Origin: Coriaria nepalensis
Lineage: Eukaryota > Streptophyta > Magnoliopsida > Cucurbitales > Coriariaceae
Direction: 5' to 3'
NCBI GenBank assembly: GCA_027186245.1
Contig: CP114488.1
Coordinates: 2,306,501 to 2,370,500 of the forward strand
DNA: 64,000 nt
A model generated the notes under the pieces. It did no database searches, had not been told where the DNA came from, and saw only the letters and a program-made list of their open reading frames with translations. Shown one piece after another: positions 11,691 to 22,627 of the stretch; the first letter of the stretch is position 1, and every line of letters starts with the position of its first letter. Position numbers and translations under genes: made by a program.

Positions 11691-11846
11691 CATCTGTTTT
11701 CGCAGAGTCTGTCTAGTTCTAACGGGCTGCTGCGCTCAATGCACAATTTTTTGTCATTCTTCCTCACCGAAATAAATAAAAAGCTACTGGAAAGAACCGT
11801 CACACCTTCTTCTGAATCTTCGTACCTTTTTTAGGTCTTCAATTAA

Positions 11847-14800
11847 ATGGCCAATGCGTCTGGGTTCTTCTCTCCTTTAATTCCGAGCTTGAGGAAGACG
11901 ATTCAGCCCTCAATAAGCATTTACCCATATGGGTTTCAATCCCCTGAGGCGCACTGGAAAAGGGTTTTATGCTCCGCCATGGATGGAGCAGAAAAGCTTT
12001 CTTCTGGAGCTTCCCCTTCTGAATCTCGAGAACCCAGGTGAGATCATTCATTTTCCATGATTAATTGGAGTTTGATTTTCGATCTATTTATGTGAGAGAT
12101 GAAAAAGGTAAGATTTTAAGTGTTTTATTTCCCCCATTTTATTTTACTAATGCAAGCGAAGTTCAACTTCATAATTCTGAACAAGAATTGATTTTGTTTT
12201 ATTATTTTTTGGATTCTCTTTATAATGCTGCTTATGGCAAGCTTCTTGCCTCTTAGTAATTTTAGACAAAGAGTTATCCAGTGCTGAAATGTATTTCTAT
12301 CTAATCTTTGACAGGCTAGTTAATAGAGGCTGCAAGTTAGTCGGATGTGGCTCAGCTTTTCCAGCGCTTCAAGTTTCGAATGATGATCTTGCAAAGATAG
12401 TTGATACGAATGATGAATGGATATCAATTCGAACCGGGATTAGGAGCCGAAGAGTGCTCTCAGGTTTGTTTCATTCAAATGCATGTGTTTTTTCTGCAAA
12501 TTGTGTAAGCCATGAGCATCTTGATTTAGGCGGCTTTTGTGACTTATGATTAGGGCGTAAATATATCATTCTCAAGTGCTTGAAGCCACAGTGAATACTT
12601 TTTAGATGAGGTCGAGTTTTCCCAACATTTTAAACACCCCATTTAGGTTTAGTTTAATAAATTTCTGAACTCTTAAGTAAATATGTTATGTCAATGTAAA
12701 TCTAATCTTTATAGTAAAAATCCAGTTTTAGAAATCGATTTTTAAAACCACTAAGACAAAACGATCCTTAATGGATTTTTAATAAACTCTTTAGTGTATT
12801 GCTAGAATAAAAGTCCATTAGTATTTGAGTTTCAAGCTGGAGTTTTGTGAGCCAAACTGGGGTTTTTGACCCTAACAGAAGATCTTTTCAGGCCTACCTT
12901 TCCATGGATCATTTATGTGTAAGGCCTAACTAAATTGTGTGACTGGCGAAATGAGAAAAATAATAATAATTAACTTACCTACCTTTTGTTGGACCATTTT
13001 CTTTTTCAGGCAGTGATAATAGTATGACTGCTTTGGCGGTAGAAGCGGCTAGGAGAGCTCTTGAGATGGCTCAAGTTGACCCAAATGACATTGACTTGGT
13101 CTTGATGTGCACTTCTACCCCAGAGGATCTTTTCGGTAGCGCTCCACAGGTATAAATAAATAATCTTATCAGATATATAAATCTTAGATTCACTATCTAA
13201 GAGAGAGTGATCCATTTCCACGAGGAATTCTATGCTGCACTTGGAATAGATACTCCTTCGGCTAAGATTAAGCCACATCAGCACAATAAGTTAAAAGTGT
13301 CAAAAGTTAACGATGTGGCCTAAACGTAGCTGTCGAAGTATTGTACTCCGCGTGTAATGTAGAATACCTCCTGTTTTCATATCTGCAATAATCTAGAGAA
13401 TCTTGGTTTTCTTTGGCATGTATTGAAATGTCCATGTATTCTTAGAATGCTGGTTTCCTTTTCTTTTTTTTTGCCCCTCTTCAGATTCAAAAAGCACTTG
13501 GGTGCAAAAGAAATCCATTGGCCTATGATATAACTGCCGCTTGTAGTGGATTTGTATTGGGTTTAGTGTCGGCTGCTTGTCACATCAGGGGTAAAATAAC
13601 GTTACCAATTTCTGATCTGGTTTGAATCTCAATCGAACATTATTGTCACATTGTGAGGATAATACTTACAATGGGTGAATTTATTAATCATAACAGGAGG
13701 TGGGTTTAAGAATGTTCTTGTCATTGGGGCCGATGCTCTTTCTCGTTACATCGATTGGACCGATCGAGGGACGTGTATTCTCTTCGGAGATGCTGCTGGG
13801 GCTGTTTTAGTACAGGTAATGGGTCTTCAATCTTTATATTTTTCTTTCTATTGTACTAATTGGTCTTCAAATTATGGAATATAGTCTAAAAGCCGATTTC
13901 CATATATCTAATTTTGTTCCCATTTACAATAAAAAGGTAATACAACTTTTTCTTTAATCATGCTTGTATAAGATGGTGAATCACACTGTAAGAACTCGAA
14001 ATGGGGCTCTTAATCTTAGTTTGCTTAGCGGTCTTGGAACTATGGACGTACTTGCTTATTGAAAATGCTTTGGCAAACTGGGCCTAATCTGAAAGGGGAA
14101 ACCTACTAGTTTCTATAAAGTGCGCGATGAAAAACCCGAAGTTATTTGATTTATGATTTTTTGGATAGGCATGTGATATTGAGGATGATGGTCTATTCAG
14201 TTTCGACTTGCATAGTGATGGGGAAGGTCAAAGGTTTGAGTTTTATATTTGTTTTTTCCATAGAAAATTTAAAGTGATATTTTTTGGAGGAAATTAACCA
14301 AAGCGCAAACCTGATACAGGCATCTAAATGCTTCTATAAAGGAAAATGAAACCGATCAAGCCTTGGGTTCTTCAAATGGTTTGGTCTTGAATTTCCCTCC
14401 AAAACGTTCTTCGTATTCTTGTATTCAAATGAATGGGAAAGAAGTGTTCCGATTTGCTGTTCGATCCGTACCGCAATCAATCGAGGCTGCCCTTGAAAAG
14501 GCCAATCTCTCCATGTCAAGCATTGATTGGTTATTGCTTCATCAGGTATGGGTTTTATATATCATTCTAAAAAAACATATAATAGTTCTTTGGAAAGTTT
14601 TATTTTGCCTTTGGGTCGACGTCTAGGTGACTAGGGTTATTGAAGTTTTGTTGGTCCAAGCTATAGACTATACGAGTTTGCATTGGCAGTTTTTGGACTG
14701 GATTTCTGAAACCGGATTAGTTTAGATCTAAATTAATGTCACAGTTTATTTAAGAGTGAAAAAAATTTTGAACTAACTTCAAACTAGCTTTTTTGAGCAC

Positions 14801-15113
14801 ATGGGCATAATAGAACTGGAGTTTCAAATACCAAAACAAGTTATTTAAATTTTAACAAAATGAGTGCTGGGTTGATAAAAAATATTTGCAGGCAAACCAG
14901 AGGATTATTGATGCGGTGGCTACTCGTTTAGAGGTCCCACCGGAACGGGTTATTTCAAATCTGGCAAATTACGGAAATACCAGTGCAGCTTCGATTCCAC
15001 TGGCTTTAGATGAGGCGGTCAGGGGTGGAAAGGTTCAGGTGGGCCATACTATTGCAGCTGCTGGGTTTGGAGCCGGTCTAACTTGGGGTTCTGCCATACT
15101 TAGATGGGGTTGA
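11847..15113 (+). CDS. KASIII: 3-oxoacyl-[acyl-carrier-protein] synthase III, chloroplastic
   Basis: The enzyme condenses acetyl-CoA with malonyl-ACP to start plastid fatty acid synthesis. There are eight exons: 11847-12037, 12315-12463, 13010-13149, 13485-13590, 13697-13815, 14169-14233, 14320-14545 and 14892-15113. All junctions are GT-AG and the phases join into 405 residues, the usual plant length. Residues 1 to about 60 are Ser-rich and poorly conserved, as expected for a transit peptide ([17 protein letters not shown]). The thiolase-fold triad is complete: Cys180 in TAACSGF, His331 in LLLHQANQR and Asn361 in [47 protein letters not shown] and the terminal [16 protein letters not shown] are also intact. 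The ATG is chosen because it gives the full transit peptide. The gene converges on the exostosin gene, with 515 bp between stop codons. Confidence 0.96.
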
Positions 15114-15628
15114 TTAAAAAGATGAGACGAAGAAATGAGAGAAGTTATGAAAGAAAGAAACATGAAAAAAAGAAAAAGGCAAAGAAAACCAAGTCTGGGA
15201 AAATTTCAATATGTATTGCAGAAATTTTAGGAGGAATTGTTCATCTCTCTCTCTCTCGTCTTCTAATTTTTGGATTTTGTCACTCTGGTTTTTTTTTATT
15301 TTATAATTTTTAAAAATCTTCGATTAAAAAGAAAAGTTATTCTTTTTCCTCTGCTTAGTAATGGAACTTGCTACTTAGAAAAATGAAGAAGGTGGATTCC
15401 ATTTTTTTTCATTTCTCTGTTTCTTCTCTTATGTCATGGGGGTGGATTCCATTTGAGTAAGATCTTTTCTAGTAGAAGTACTTGCCGGAAAAGATTACTT
15501 ACCAGAGTTTTGAAGCTGAGGCTAAAGAAACGATCCAAGATCACAATATCACAATATCACAAGTTTCCTATAACAAGTATAGATTAATCGATTGTATTAC
15601 CAAATTGAGTACAAAAACTATAATTACA

Positions 15629-16981
15629 CTAAATATCAAAATCTGTAAGTTTTGATTTAATCCTGTCTAACGTCCCATCAACAGCAATATCAAACGCATC
15701 CTTCTTCATCTTCAGATCCGAAGAACTGCCATGTCTTCTATAAACTATTCTCGGAATCAATTCCAGCACCTTCTCCCTCATCCTCCTAACCCTAGCTCTA
15801 GGAATCCCCCTCAAGTAATCGAATATCTTCATCCCTTTGAACACCACACTCTCCTTGTTGATGAACACTGAAAACTCCTCGAAATTATCCGACGGTAAGT
15901 GCCATCTGTACTGCGATTTCGCCGATAAGTCCTCGAAGAAGACCGGGATGCATCCGGCGAGGATCCCGTCGAACGTCGCCCTCCTCGTCGGCGTATCTCC
16001 TGGCGGTTGGAGGCAAAAGCTCGCGCGGAGCATGGGATGCATGAATCTCACCGGATCGTGCTCGCAGACTCCGTTCGAACAGTCGACGAAATCGCAGACC
16101 TTTAAGTAGCCGAATCCGCTGGCGCCGCTGTCCAAGGTGGAGTTTTCGCATTCCAGACGGATGCTACGGCGGATGTTGGGGGAGGAGGAGATCCCTCCGC
16201 CCCCGGAGAAAAGCATTAGCGTGTTCCGTTTCGATCTTTTCGCGCGTTCGATCCATGCGTTCAGAAAGGCTAAGTTGGGAGGATGGAACGATGTCGGGTA
16301 GGGAATCGCCTGTTCTTGCCAGGGCCAAGCGCGTGACTCAAACGTTAACGCCGTTACGTTGTAAAACTCGGGCAGCTCTAACAACGACGTGCCCCAAACG
16401 GGCGGGTTGGAATCCAACGGCTGAGATAAGTCCCAAGCGGGACGGGCGATGACTAAAAAATGGTCATGACCGCCACGTCGTTTCCACAAATCCGGCATGT
16501 CGTTTTGCAAGAAGTCGTACAGATCGACGCCGTGTTCGACACTGGAGTTGATCTCCGGGCCATAGAGGTACTTGAGGGCGTCGATGCCGGCGTAGTAGGG
16601 GACGAAGACGGCGTCCGAGGCGGCGGGATCGTCGGTGCGGCAGGGGTATTCTAGGATACGGCGGTGGAAAATGAGCTCGAGCATAAACGGGTCGGTTCGG
16701 AACCAGCTGTGGGAAGCGTTGTGGGTTTTTGGGCCGAGACCGTGATTGGCCAAAAAGGGGCAGAAGTTGTCGTAAAGTGGGTACTGTGAGCAGTTTGTGA
16801 GGAGGTCGAGGTTGAAGCGGGACGGGAGCTGTCGGATGTAGATCCGACGGTCGTTGCAGTTTGATGATGAGGAGTCCTCTTGTCCAACATGTCGGAATTG
16901 GCGAGAGGAAGTCGGATCGAGGAGGAGGGAGAGGGAGAAGAAGAGTAGAGGAAGAAGGGTGTAGGCCATGATATTTTTCAT
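15629..16981 (-). CDS. GT47 exostosin family, xyloglucan galactosyltransferase-like
   Basis: This is a single-exon gene of 450 residues. A short hydrophobic N-terminal segment (about residues 5-22, AYTLLPLLFFSLSLLL) is a signal anchor expected to place it in the Golgi as a type II membrane protein. The exostosin/GT47 domain follows: IYIRQLPSRFNLDLL, a WFRTDPFMLELIFHRRIL block, SDAVFVPYYAGIDALKYLY, then FLVIARPAWDLS, LMLFSGGGG and the family signature FCLQPPGDTPTRRATFDGIL with AGCIPVFF. This set is typical of the MUR3/XLT2/KATAMARI subgroup that adds galactose to xyloglucan. The length and short stem resemble the small members such as Arabidopsis GT19-type proteins. The acceptor cannot be decided from sequence. 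It is divergent from the broken INP1-like gene, about 1 kb away. Confidence 0.9.
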   Translation of the reverse strand: MKNIMAYTLLPLLFFSLSLLLDPTSSRQFRHVGQEDSSSSNCNDRRIYIRQLPSRFNLDLLTNCSQYPLYDNFCPFLANHGLGPKTHNASHSWFRTDPFMLELIFHRRILEYPCRTDDPAASDAVFVPYYAGIDALKYLYGPEINSSVEHGVDLYDFLQNDMPDLWKRRGGHDHFLVIARPAWDLSQPLDSNPPVWGTSLLELPEFYNVTALTFESRAWPWQEQAIPYPTSFHPPNLAFLNAWIERAKRSKRNTLMLFSGGGGISSSPNIRRSIRLECENSTLDSGASGFGYLKVCDFVDCSNGVCEHDPVRFMHPMLRASFCLQPPGDTPTRRATFDGILAGCIPVFFEDLSAKSQYRWHLPSDNFEEFSVFINKESVVFKGMKIFDYLRGIPRARVRRMREKVLELIPRIVYRRHGSSSDLKMKKDAFDIAVDGTLDRIKSKLTDFDI

Positions 16982-17305
16982 TAAAAAAAAAAAAACTTCA
17001 ATTTAATGGAGGTTTTGGAACCCTGTTAAAGGAAAGGCAGAAGATGATGATAAGAAGGGGAAAGGCTTAAAAAAGTCTTTTTCTTCTCCGACTTCTGATC
17101 TGTAAAAACTAAGAGTCAGAGGGTGGTAAAGCGGTAAAAGGTAAAAGATTGTAGATTCTTGTTAATGCTACAAATTGTAAGAAGATAAATGTGATTTATG
17201 TTCTGGTTTCTGTTTGCAGGTGCGTGGGAGGGAGAGGGAAAATGGTAACTGTAAAAATTTATAGAAAAGAATAATAAACAGGAAGAAGAACAAACTAGAA
17301 AGAAG

Positions 17306-17308
<3 letters not shown>

Positions 17309-17377
<69 letters not shown>
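17309..17377. repeat. (TA)n followed by poly-T
   Basis: About 34 bp of TA repeat runs straight into about 35 T residues. The tract lies about 330 bp upstream of the exostosin start codon, in the interval between two divergent genes. Its length is likely to be polymorphic. Confidence 0.95.
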
Positions 17378-17431
17378 CTGTTAAGTGGGTGTGGTTTTGT
17401 AGTGTGAAGTATTTGTCCCGAGATTGTCGGT

Positions 17432-17458
17432 GGGAGCGGTGGGAGCGGTGGGAGCGGT
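17432..17458. repeat. three tandem copies of a 9-bp GGGAGCGGT unit
   Basis: Three perfect GGGAGCGGT units are followed by GGAACCGG. They sit in the divergent exostosin/INP1 interval. No function is known. Confidence 0.9.
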
Positions 17459-18009
17459 GGAACCGGTTTCTACTCTCCCCGTTTTGACATATAGGAAAAA
17501 CATAAATTCAAATAAGGAGTTGTTATTATGATAATGATGTCGTGCATTTTAGGGAGTTTCTTACAACTTGTTCCCATTTTCTGTTTAACTGACAGCTTTT
17601 ATGATTTATCCAATTTGCTTTGAGGGTGTTTTTTTTTTGGGTAACTGCCAATTAGTCTTTTAAGTTGGTTTATTGTTAAATGATTAATTATTTTCGCCTT
17701 AAATCTTTAATCCGGTCTTTATGCTTTACTTTGATTCCGAGTTTGATCATACTTCGTGCAAGAATTTATCAAAGGCTAAATTGACGGATGCTCCAACCAT
17801 TGGGCCACATCCTTTCCACCCCTACAACCATACGGCCGAATTGGGCTGGGCCAAGTAGCCCAAGTCTCACTCGTTGCTTGGTGGGCCCCACTTTAAATAT
17901 AACAAGTGCCATTTTCCAAAAATAATAGACCCATTTGCGACCGTTGGAATCTCCTTCCTCCTCTTTCCCTTGCAAAATCCAGCTCCAAGATTCACGCTGT
18001 ATCTCCTCC

Positions 18010-19094
18010 AGGAACACCCGCTTACCACTTCTACGCCGCTCAATTTCAGAGTCTTCACCTACTCTCCTCTCCACCTACGTCAATACACTCCTCTCCCACT
18101 TCCTCTCTTACTACCATGATCTAGACCTCACCGCCGCCTCAAATGGCGTAACTAGAGGCGGCTCGTGACTAATCGGAATCTCAAGCTAAATTAAAATTTA
18201 TGATTATTTTGATATAAATATATTTTTTTTAAATAATTATATATAAAAATTATATCATTTTTTTACCAGAAAAATTATTCTAATAAAATATGTAAAAAAT
18301 GTCTCACTAATTATTTCATCTTTTTAAAATTATTTCATATTTCTCATCAACATGGTAAAAAATATTTTTAGTACATTCTCAAATTTCAATAATTATATTT
18401 ATATATATATATATATCACAATTATTTTGGTTCCCACAATATATGAAGCCCTAGACCACTGTCTATCTTACTATAAAGGAGAGTCGGCTCTGGACATATC
18501 CCAACTCCTCTACTTTGACTGGCGTAACCCCATCGAAACACCTTTCCTATTTATCGGCGATTTCCACCCCTACCTCTTCACAAACCCCCTTCAATCATTT
18601 CTCGATGACAACAAAGACGATGAAGACGAAAAAGGATAAGAGGACCGTAACCCTACGCGAAATCTAGGTCCGGAGGAATGGGAGATTTCCATGGCTTGGT
18701 AAAACCCTTCAAGATCTTGATGACCCGGATCGAGCAAATCGGGTGTGGGTTGAGATTAATGGTGCCATCGCTGGTTTCAAGATCGACAAATTCTCAAATG
18801 TATTTTGTTGAACAAGAGGCGGGCAATTACGTAATGATGTGTGAAGGGAAGAAAGAGGAGGAGGTCGTTACGGAGGCGGTGAATGCCGAAATGGACGAGA
18901 TGTTGAGCCTTTTCATGGACGCCAATCGGCTCTGGTGGAGCGTTCTGTCGGAGATCGTGGGCGACCACTCTTACCCGGTGGCAATATTTCTTGAAGGGTT
19001 GGCTCAGTTTTTTGTCGGGTTCACTGATTTCGAATTAAACGCTGCATTTAAAAGGTGTGAGATGGCTGCAAATTTGATGCATTCTACACTCTAG
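18010..19094 (+). pseudogene. INP1: INAPERTURATE POLLEN1-like (DOG1-domain) gene, disrupted
   Basis: Three blocks match the plant INP1 protein, which marks the sites of pollen apertures. They are LPLLRRSISESSPTLLSTYV with SHFLSYYHDLDLTAASN (to 18144), ISQLLYFDWRNPIETPFLFI with GDFHPYLFTNPLQSFLDD (18496-18618), and KILMTRIEQIGCGLRLMVPS through DANRLWWSVLSEIVG to GLAQFFVGFTDFELNAAFKR (18711-19094). INP1 is normally intronless. Here a 340 bp MITE separates blocks 1 and 2. In-frame TAA codons follow at 18637-18639 and 18700-18702, the second in the conserved EEWEISMAW(K)NP stretch. One base is missing near 18709-18711, so block 3 lies in another frame. No start codon or normal N-terminus can be identified upstream of NTRLPLLRRS. 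The remaining protein is still easily read, so decay looks fairly recent. Treating the insert as an intron would not remove the later lesions. Confidence 0.85.
18153..18492. mobile_element. hAT-like MITE inside the INP1-like gene
   Basis: The 340 bp AT-rich insert has matching ends: 5' TAGAGGCGGCTC and, on the other strand at the 3' end, CAGAGCCGACTC. It is flanked by 8-bp strings GGCGTAAC (18145-18152) and GACATATC (18493-18500), which agree at 5 of 8 positions as expected for an aged hAT target-site duplication. Insert plus one flank is 348 bp, exactly 116 codons, so removing it leaves the INP1 frame unbroken (N-D-I-S-Q-L-L). Inside, an in-frame TGA occurs at 18166-18168. The element codes for nothing. 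Confidence 0.7.
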
Positions 19095-22000
19095 TTTTGA
19101 CAGCATACATGCTACTAGTATGCTACCTTATTGAGTAATTTATGATGATAAAGTCTAAGAAGAATCATGTAAGATGTAAATGGTATCAGCGCACAAAGAG
19201 TTGAAAGAGCTAATAAAGGTATTCTTATGGGCTAGGAACTCTATATTGGGCTTAAAAGAATATCTTCCTTGGAACTTCACCAATCAGGTCTTCACTAATA
19301 CCTTCACCGTAGCATTCACGGTTCAACCAGTCGGTAGTACAAGCTTTTAGATGCTTGACAATCCATGTCTATTAAGATCTTGGACCGTGAGTTTAAATCC
19401 GCGTGACTTAATAATATAATATATAATATAGTGTAATTATTATGAAAACACTGAAAAAAATCTTCCAAAAGTTATGCCTCCCGAAAAATACTTCAAGTGT
19501 AAACTTTTTTTCAATCCCTCTCCTTTCTTAAACTTAATATATATGATAATAATATAAAATTTATAACTTAATATATCTATTAACAATCATTATTAATTAT
19601 CTTAACAAAATAGAAGACCATGAATGATGAACATAGCCTTTTCTAATGTGAGATGGTTGGTATAGATAAGTTAGTTAATTTAGAACCTAACACTACAAAG
19701 CTAATGCTCTTTCAATTTTTCCCAACATATCATGCATCAAGATCAAGTGGTATAATACTATTAGGATCATCTTTATAAGTTTGACCATGTGCTATTCTGA
19801 CAACTTAGAATGGTAATGATGAAATACTTCTCCAAGTACACCTTAACACCATTAAGAAATCCACTTTCTGGCTTTCATTAACAACTTTATCACGTGTGTT
19901 TCTTCGGTATGCAAAAAAAAAAACGGGAAGATTGATATTATATTACTAATCAAAACATATGTGGCAAATTTTCTAGTTAAATTGACTTATCCATTTAAAT
20001 TTGAGTCGGATTCCTTCCAAACCGACTGTTTTGATTTCATTTTGTGGATCAGTAAAAAAATGTACTTCTTTTTCTCTTCCCTACACCAAACTCATCAAAC
20101 CCTTTCAACGTCCTCATCTTAATCATTATACGGTTTACAAAATAAAATTTAAACTGTCGATTTGAACAAATCCAAATTCATACCATTTGAATGAAGTCCG
20201 AATCCTATCTATTTTCCATATTTTACATCTCTTTGTTTTGAGTATTGATATATAAACACCTAGCTTGTCCAGTTATAATATACTCGACTTTGGTCTTTTT
20301 TTAACATATATATATATACTCTTGATCGCCCAATCAAGTATGGATCGTCTTCTTCGCAGTTAGGGGCTTCATATATCTCTCTCTTGGTCAACAGTTTAAA
20401 GTACAGCGTTGCTACTAATTCTGATGTACTTAATTAATTAATCTATCACGTATACTTCTTATTTCTGACTAAGTCTCAGATCAATCAATATTTAATGTAA
20501 TTTTATATGCTTTCCACGTCTAAGTACAATCATGTTGGTAATGTGAAAAAAAGATATTTTTGTTTTCATAATTACTCAATCATGCATGAGTGCCTAACAT
20601 GTGGATGTCTTAATGACAGAAACTATTGAAGTGATTTATGATTCGCTGCCCAAAATCATGAGTTCTTGTCGATTTTTATGCACGTTTAGATACGTGTAAA
20701 AAAAAAGCCTGCATCGATCGAAATTGATATTTTTTATTTAGTTTTTGTGTCAAAACTCTAGTTTCGATTGGTTTATCAATTAAACCAATCGAAATATATC
20801 TTCTTCAAAAAGTTTATAGTTTTAGATTTTTTTCTCAATCGAATGCCATGATTTGGGATTTTACGAGCTACCACCGCCCAATGCCCACCACCTATAACTG
20901 CAATCCACTGGCAATCTTTATCACCGCCAGCAATAGAAATCCAAATCTTAACACTGCAACATGTATTATGTTCTGCTTCCTCCTCTCGAGATGTGAGCCA
21001 CCATAGGTTGATTACTCAACCTCATCTGCATCATATGAAAGAAAACCATCATGGCTTTTTTTCATTCTCTTCCCCTTTAATAATGCGTAGTAATGGCTAG
21101 CAGTTATATATTTTATGTAGTAATGTATTTTGTCATTCCAACGAATTACTTCATAAGCTAGCAGTTATGATACTCGACGGGTCAAAAGCTTCATCGACCC
21201 ATCGAGCATCATAACTTTTACTTTACTTGACGGGTCGATGAGACCCTCAACCCGTTAAGTATCATAACTTATAATTTACTCATATTTGATATATTTATAT
21301 TTATTCCTTTTATGATTTAATATTGATATCGACCCGTCCAATATCTATAGTTGTTTCATAATCTATATTTAGTACAAGTGGTCATATACTTAGTGATTTA
21401 TGAAGCAGGCTTAAGCCGGAGATGATTGAGGCGCTTGTGTGTGTGTAGAGGTGCATTACAGGTTTACAATTCTCTTTAGTTGGTAGAATGGATGCTCTAG
21501 AAAACTTCAAAGAATATGATGATACATTCTTTTTTATATTTATTATTTACTTCTTTTATTTTGTCATATATTCTTTTTATTCATATTTATTTGGTCGAAT
21601 AATTAAAATTTTGCAGATCCATTAGCGCAATCATCAGGTGTAGAGAACTCCATCGTTTAAATGTGTAGACTTGAAATTTGGAATTTATAAAGTGTAGACT
21701 TGTACTGTTTTGTGTAGCTTGTGTTGTTGGATATCCCATTTTGATGATATTTGAGTTGATGAATTATGAATTTATGATATATTTGAATGTTGTTTTGAAT
21801 CTTTTGATTATGATATTAATTATTAAAGTAAAATGATATTTTTTTAGTTGTTATAATATTGAATTTTTATCAAATATGATATTAATTGAAGATAACTCTA
21901 AAACAAATTATTAAATAATATATACGTTCATCAAATATATATATCATGATAAAATATTATAATTAAATAGAATTATAAAAAGGGAAAAAACAAAAAACCG

Positions 22001-22360
22001 AACCGATTTCGACCGAAACCGACCGGTCTCATACCTATTCGGTTACAGTCAATTACTTCAGTAAAATCAGTGAAAACCGGTTCAACTATATTTTCGGTTT
22101 CGGTTTGATTTTACAGAAAACCGACTATTTGCTCTTCCTTTAAATTCACATTAGTTAGCATGAGTTATTATTAAGTATCTTTAAAGTAATTTCTCAAGGT
22201 ACAACCATTACTAATCAAACTGAGGGAAATCTCACTCAAGTGCAGCAATTTTTCATTATTGTAACTCAACCAATTAGAATGTTCACTGTTTTTTTTACTG
22301 ATGATGGAAATTTTTTGACATTTGACAAAGACTGTGAAATTCTGAAGGCCCCCTCGTAAG
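19095..22360. other. intergenic, no gene seen
   Basis: This is AT-rich DNA without recognisable coding sequence. At 21170-21265 there are several direct and inverted copies of a GACGGGTCGATGA-like string. At 21999-22125 there is a CCGAACCGA/CGGTTTCGG-type low-complexity stretch common in plant repeats. No tRNA or conserved RNA was recognised. Confidence 0.5.
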
Positions 22361-22627
22361 AACTTGTTTGGGAGTGATTATAAGTAAGTTTGACTTTTTA
22401 TTTTTTACGAAATAAGTTGTTGCTGTTTGGTCATAAAATTACTTAGTGTTTATAATTTTTTTTAAAAAATAAGTACTTGTACTATTTTTATCTTTTTTTG
22501 TTAAGAATCAAATTGATACTTATTAAAATAAGTATATTTTAAACATTCTAATTAATTTTTATTTATAAATATTATTTAAATATTTTTATGCTTATAAGCA
22601 TATTTTTTAGCACTCCCAAATGAACTC
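22361..22627. mobile_element. MITE with TTTGGGAGTG terminal inverted repeats
   Basis: The left end reads AACTTGTTTGGGAGTG and the right end, on the other strand, GAGTTCATTTGGGAGTG. Both are flanked by TAAG. The 267 bp between is AT-rich and non-coding, with internal TTATAAG motifs repeated in inverse orientation near both ends. This is the usual architecture of a non-autonomous DNA transposon. I cannot fix the superfamily from such a short flanking repeat. Confidence 0.7.

Noticed and set aside
11380..11775. 131-residue open frame upstream of KAS III
   Set aside because: It shows no family resemblance, is low-complexity in the middle and lies in the presumed promoter and leader of KAS III.
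15837..16654. Plus-strand open frames across the exostosin gene
   Set aside because: They are shadows of the minus-strand coding sequence, which carries all GT47 motifs.
18147..18479. Reading the INP1 insert as a normal GT-AG intron
   Set aside because: INP1 is normally intronless, the insert has hAT-like ends, and the stops and frameshift further down would remain.
18352..18639. 95-residue open frame as a separate small gene
   Set aside because: Its second half is the middle block of INP1 and its first half is transposon sequence.
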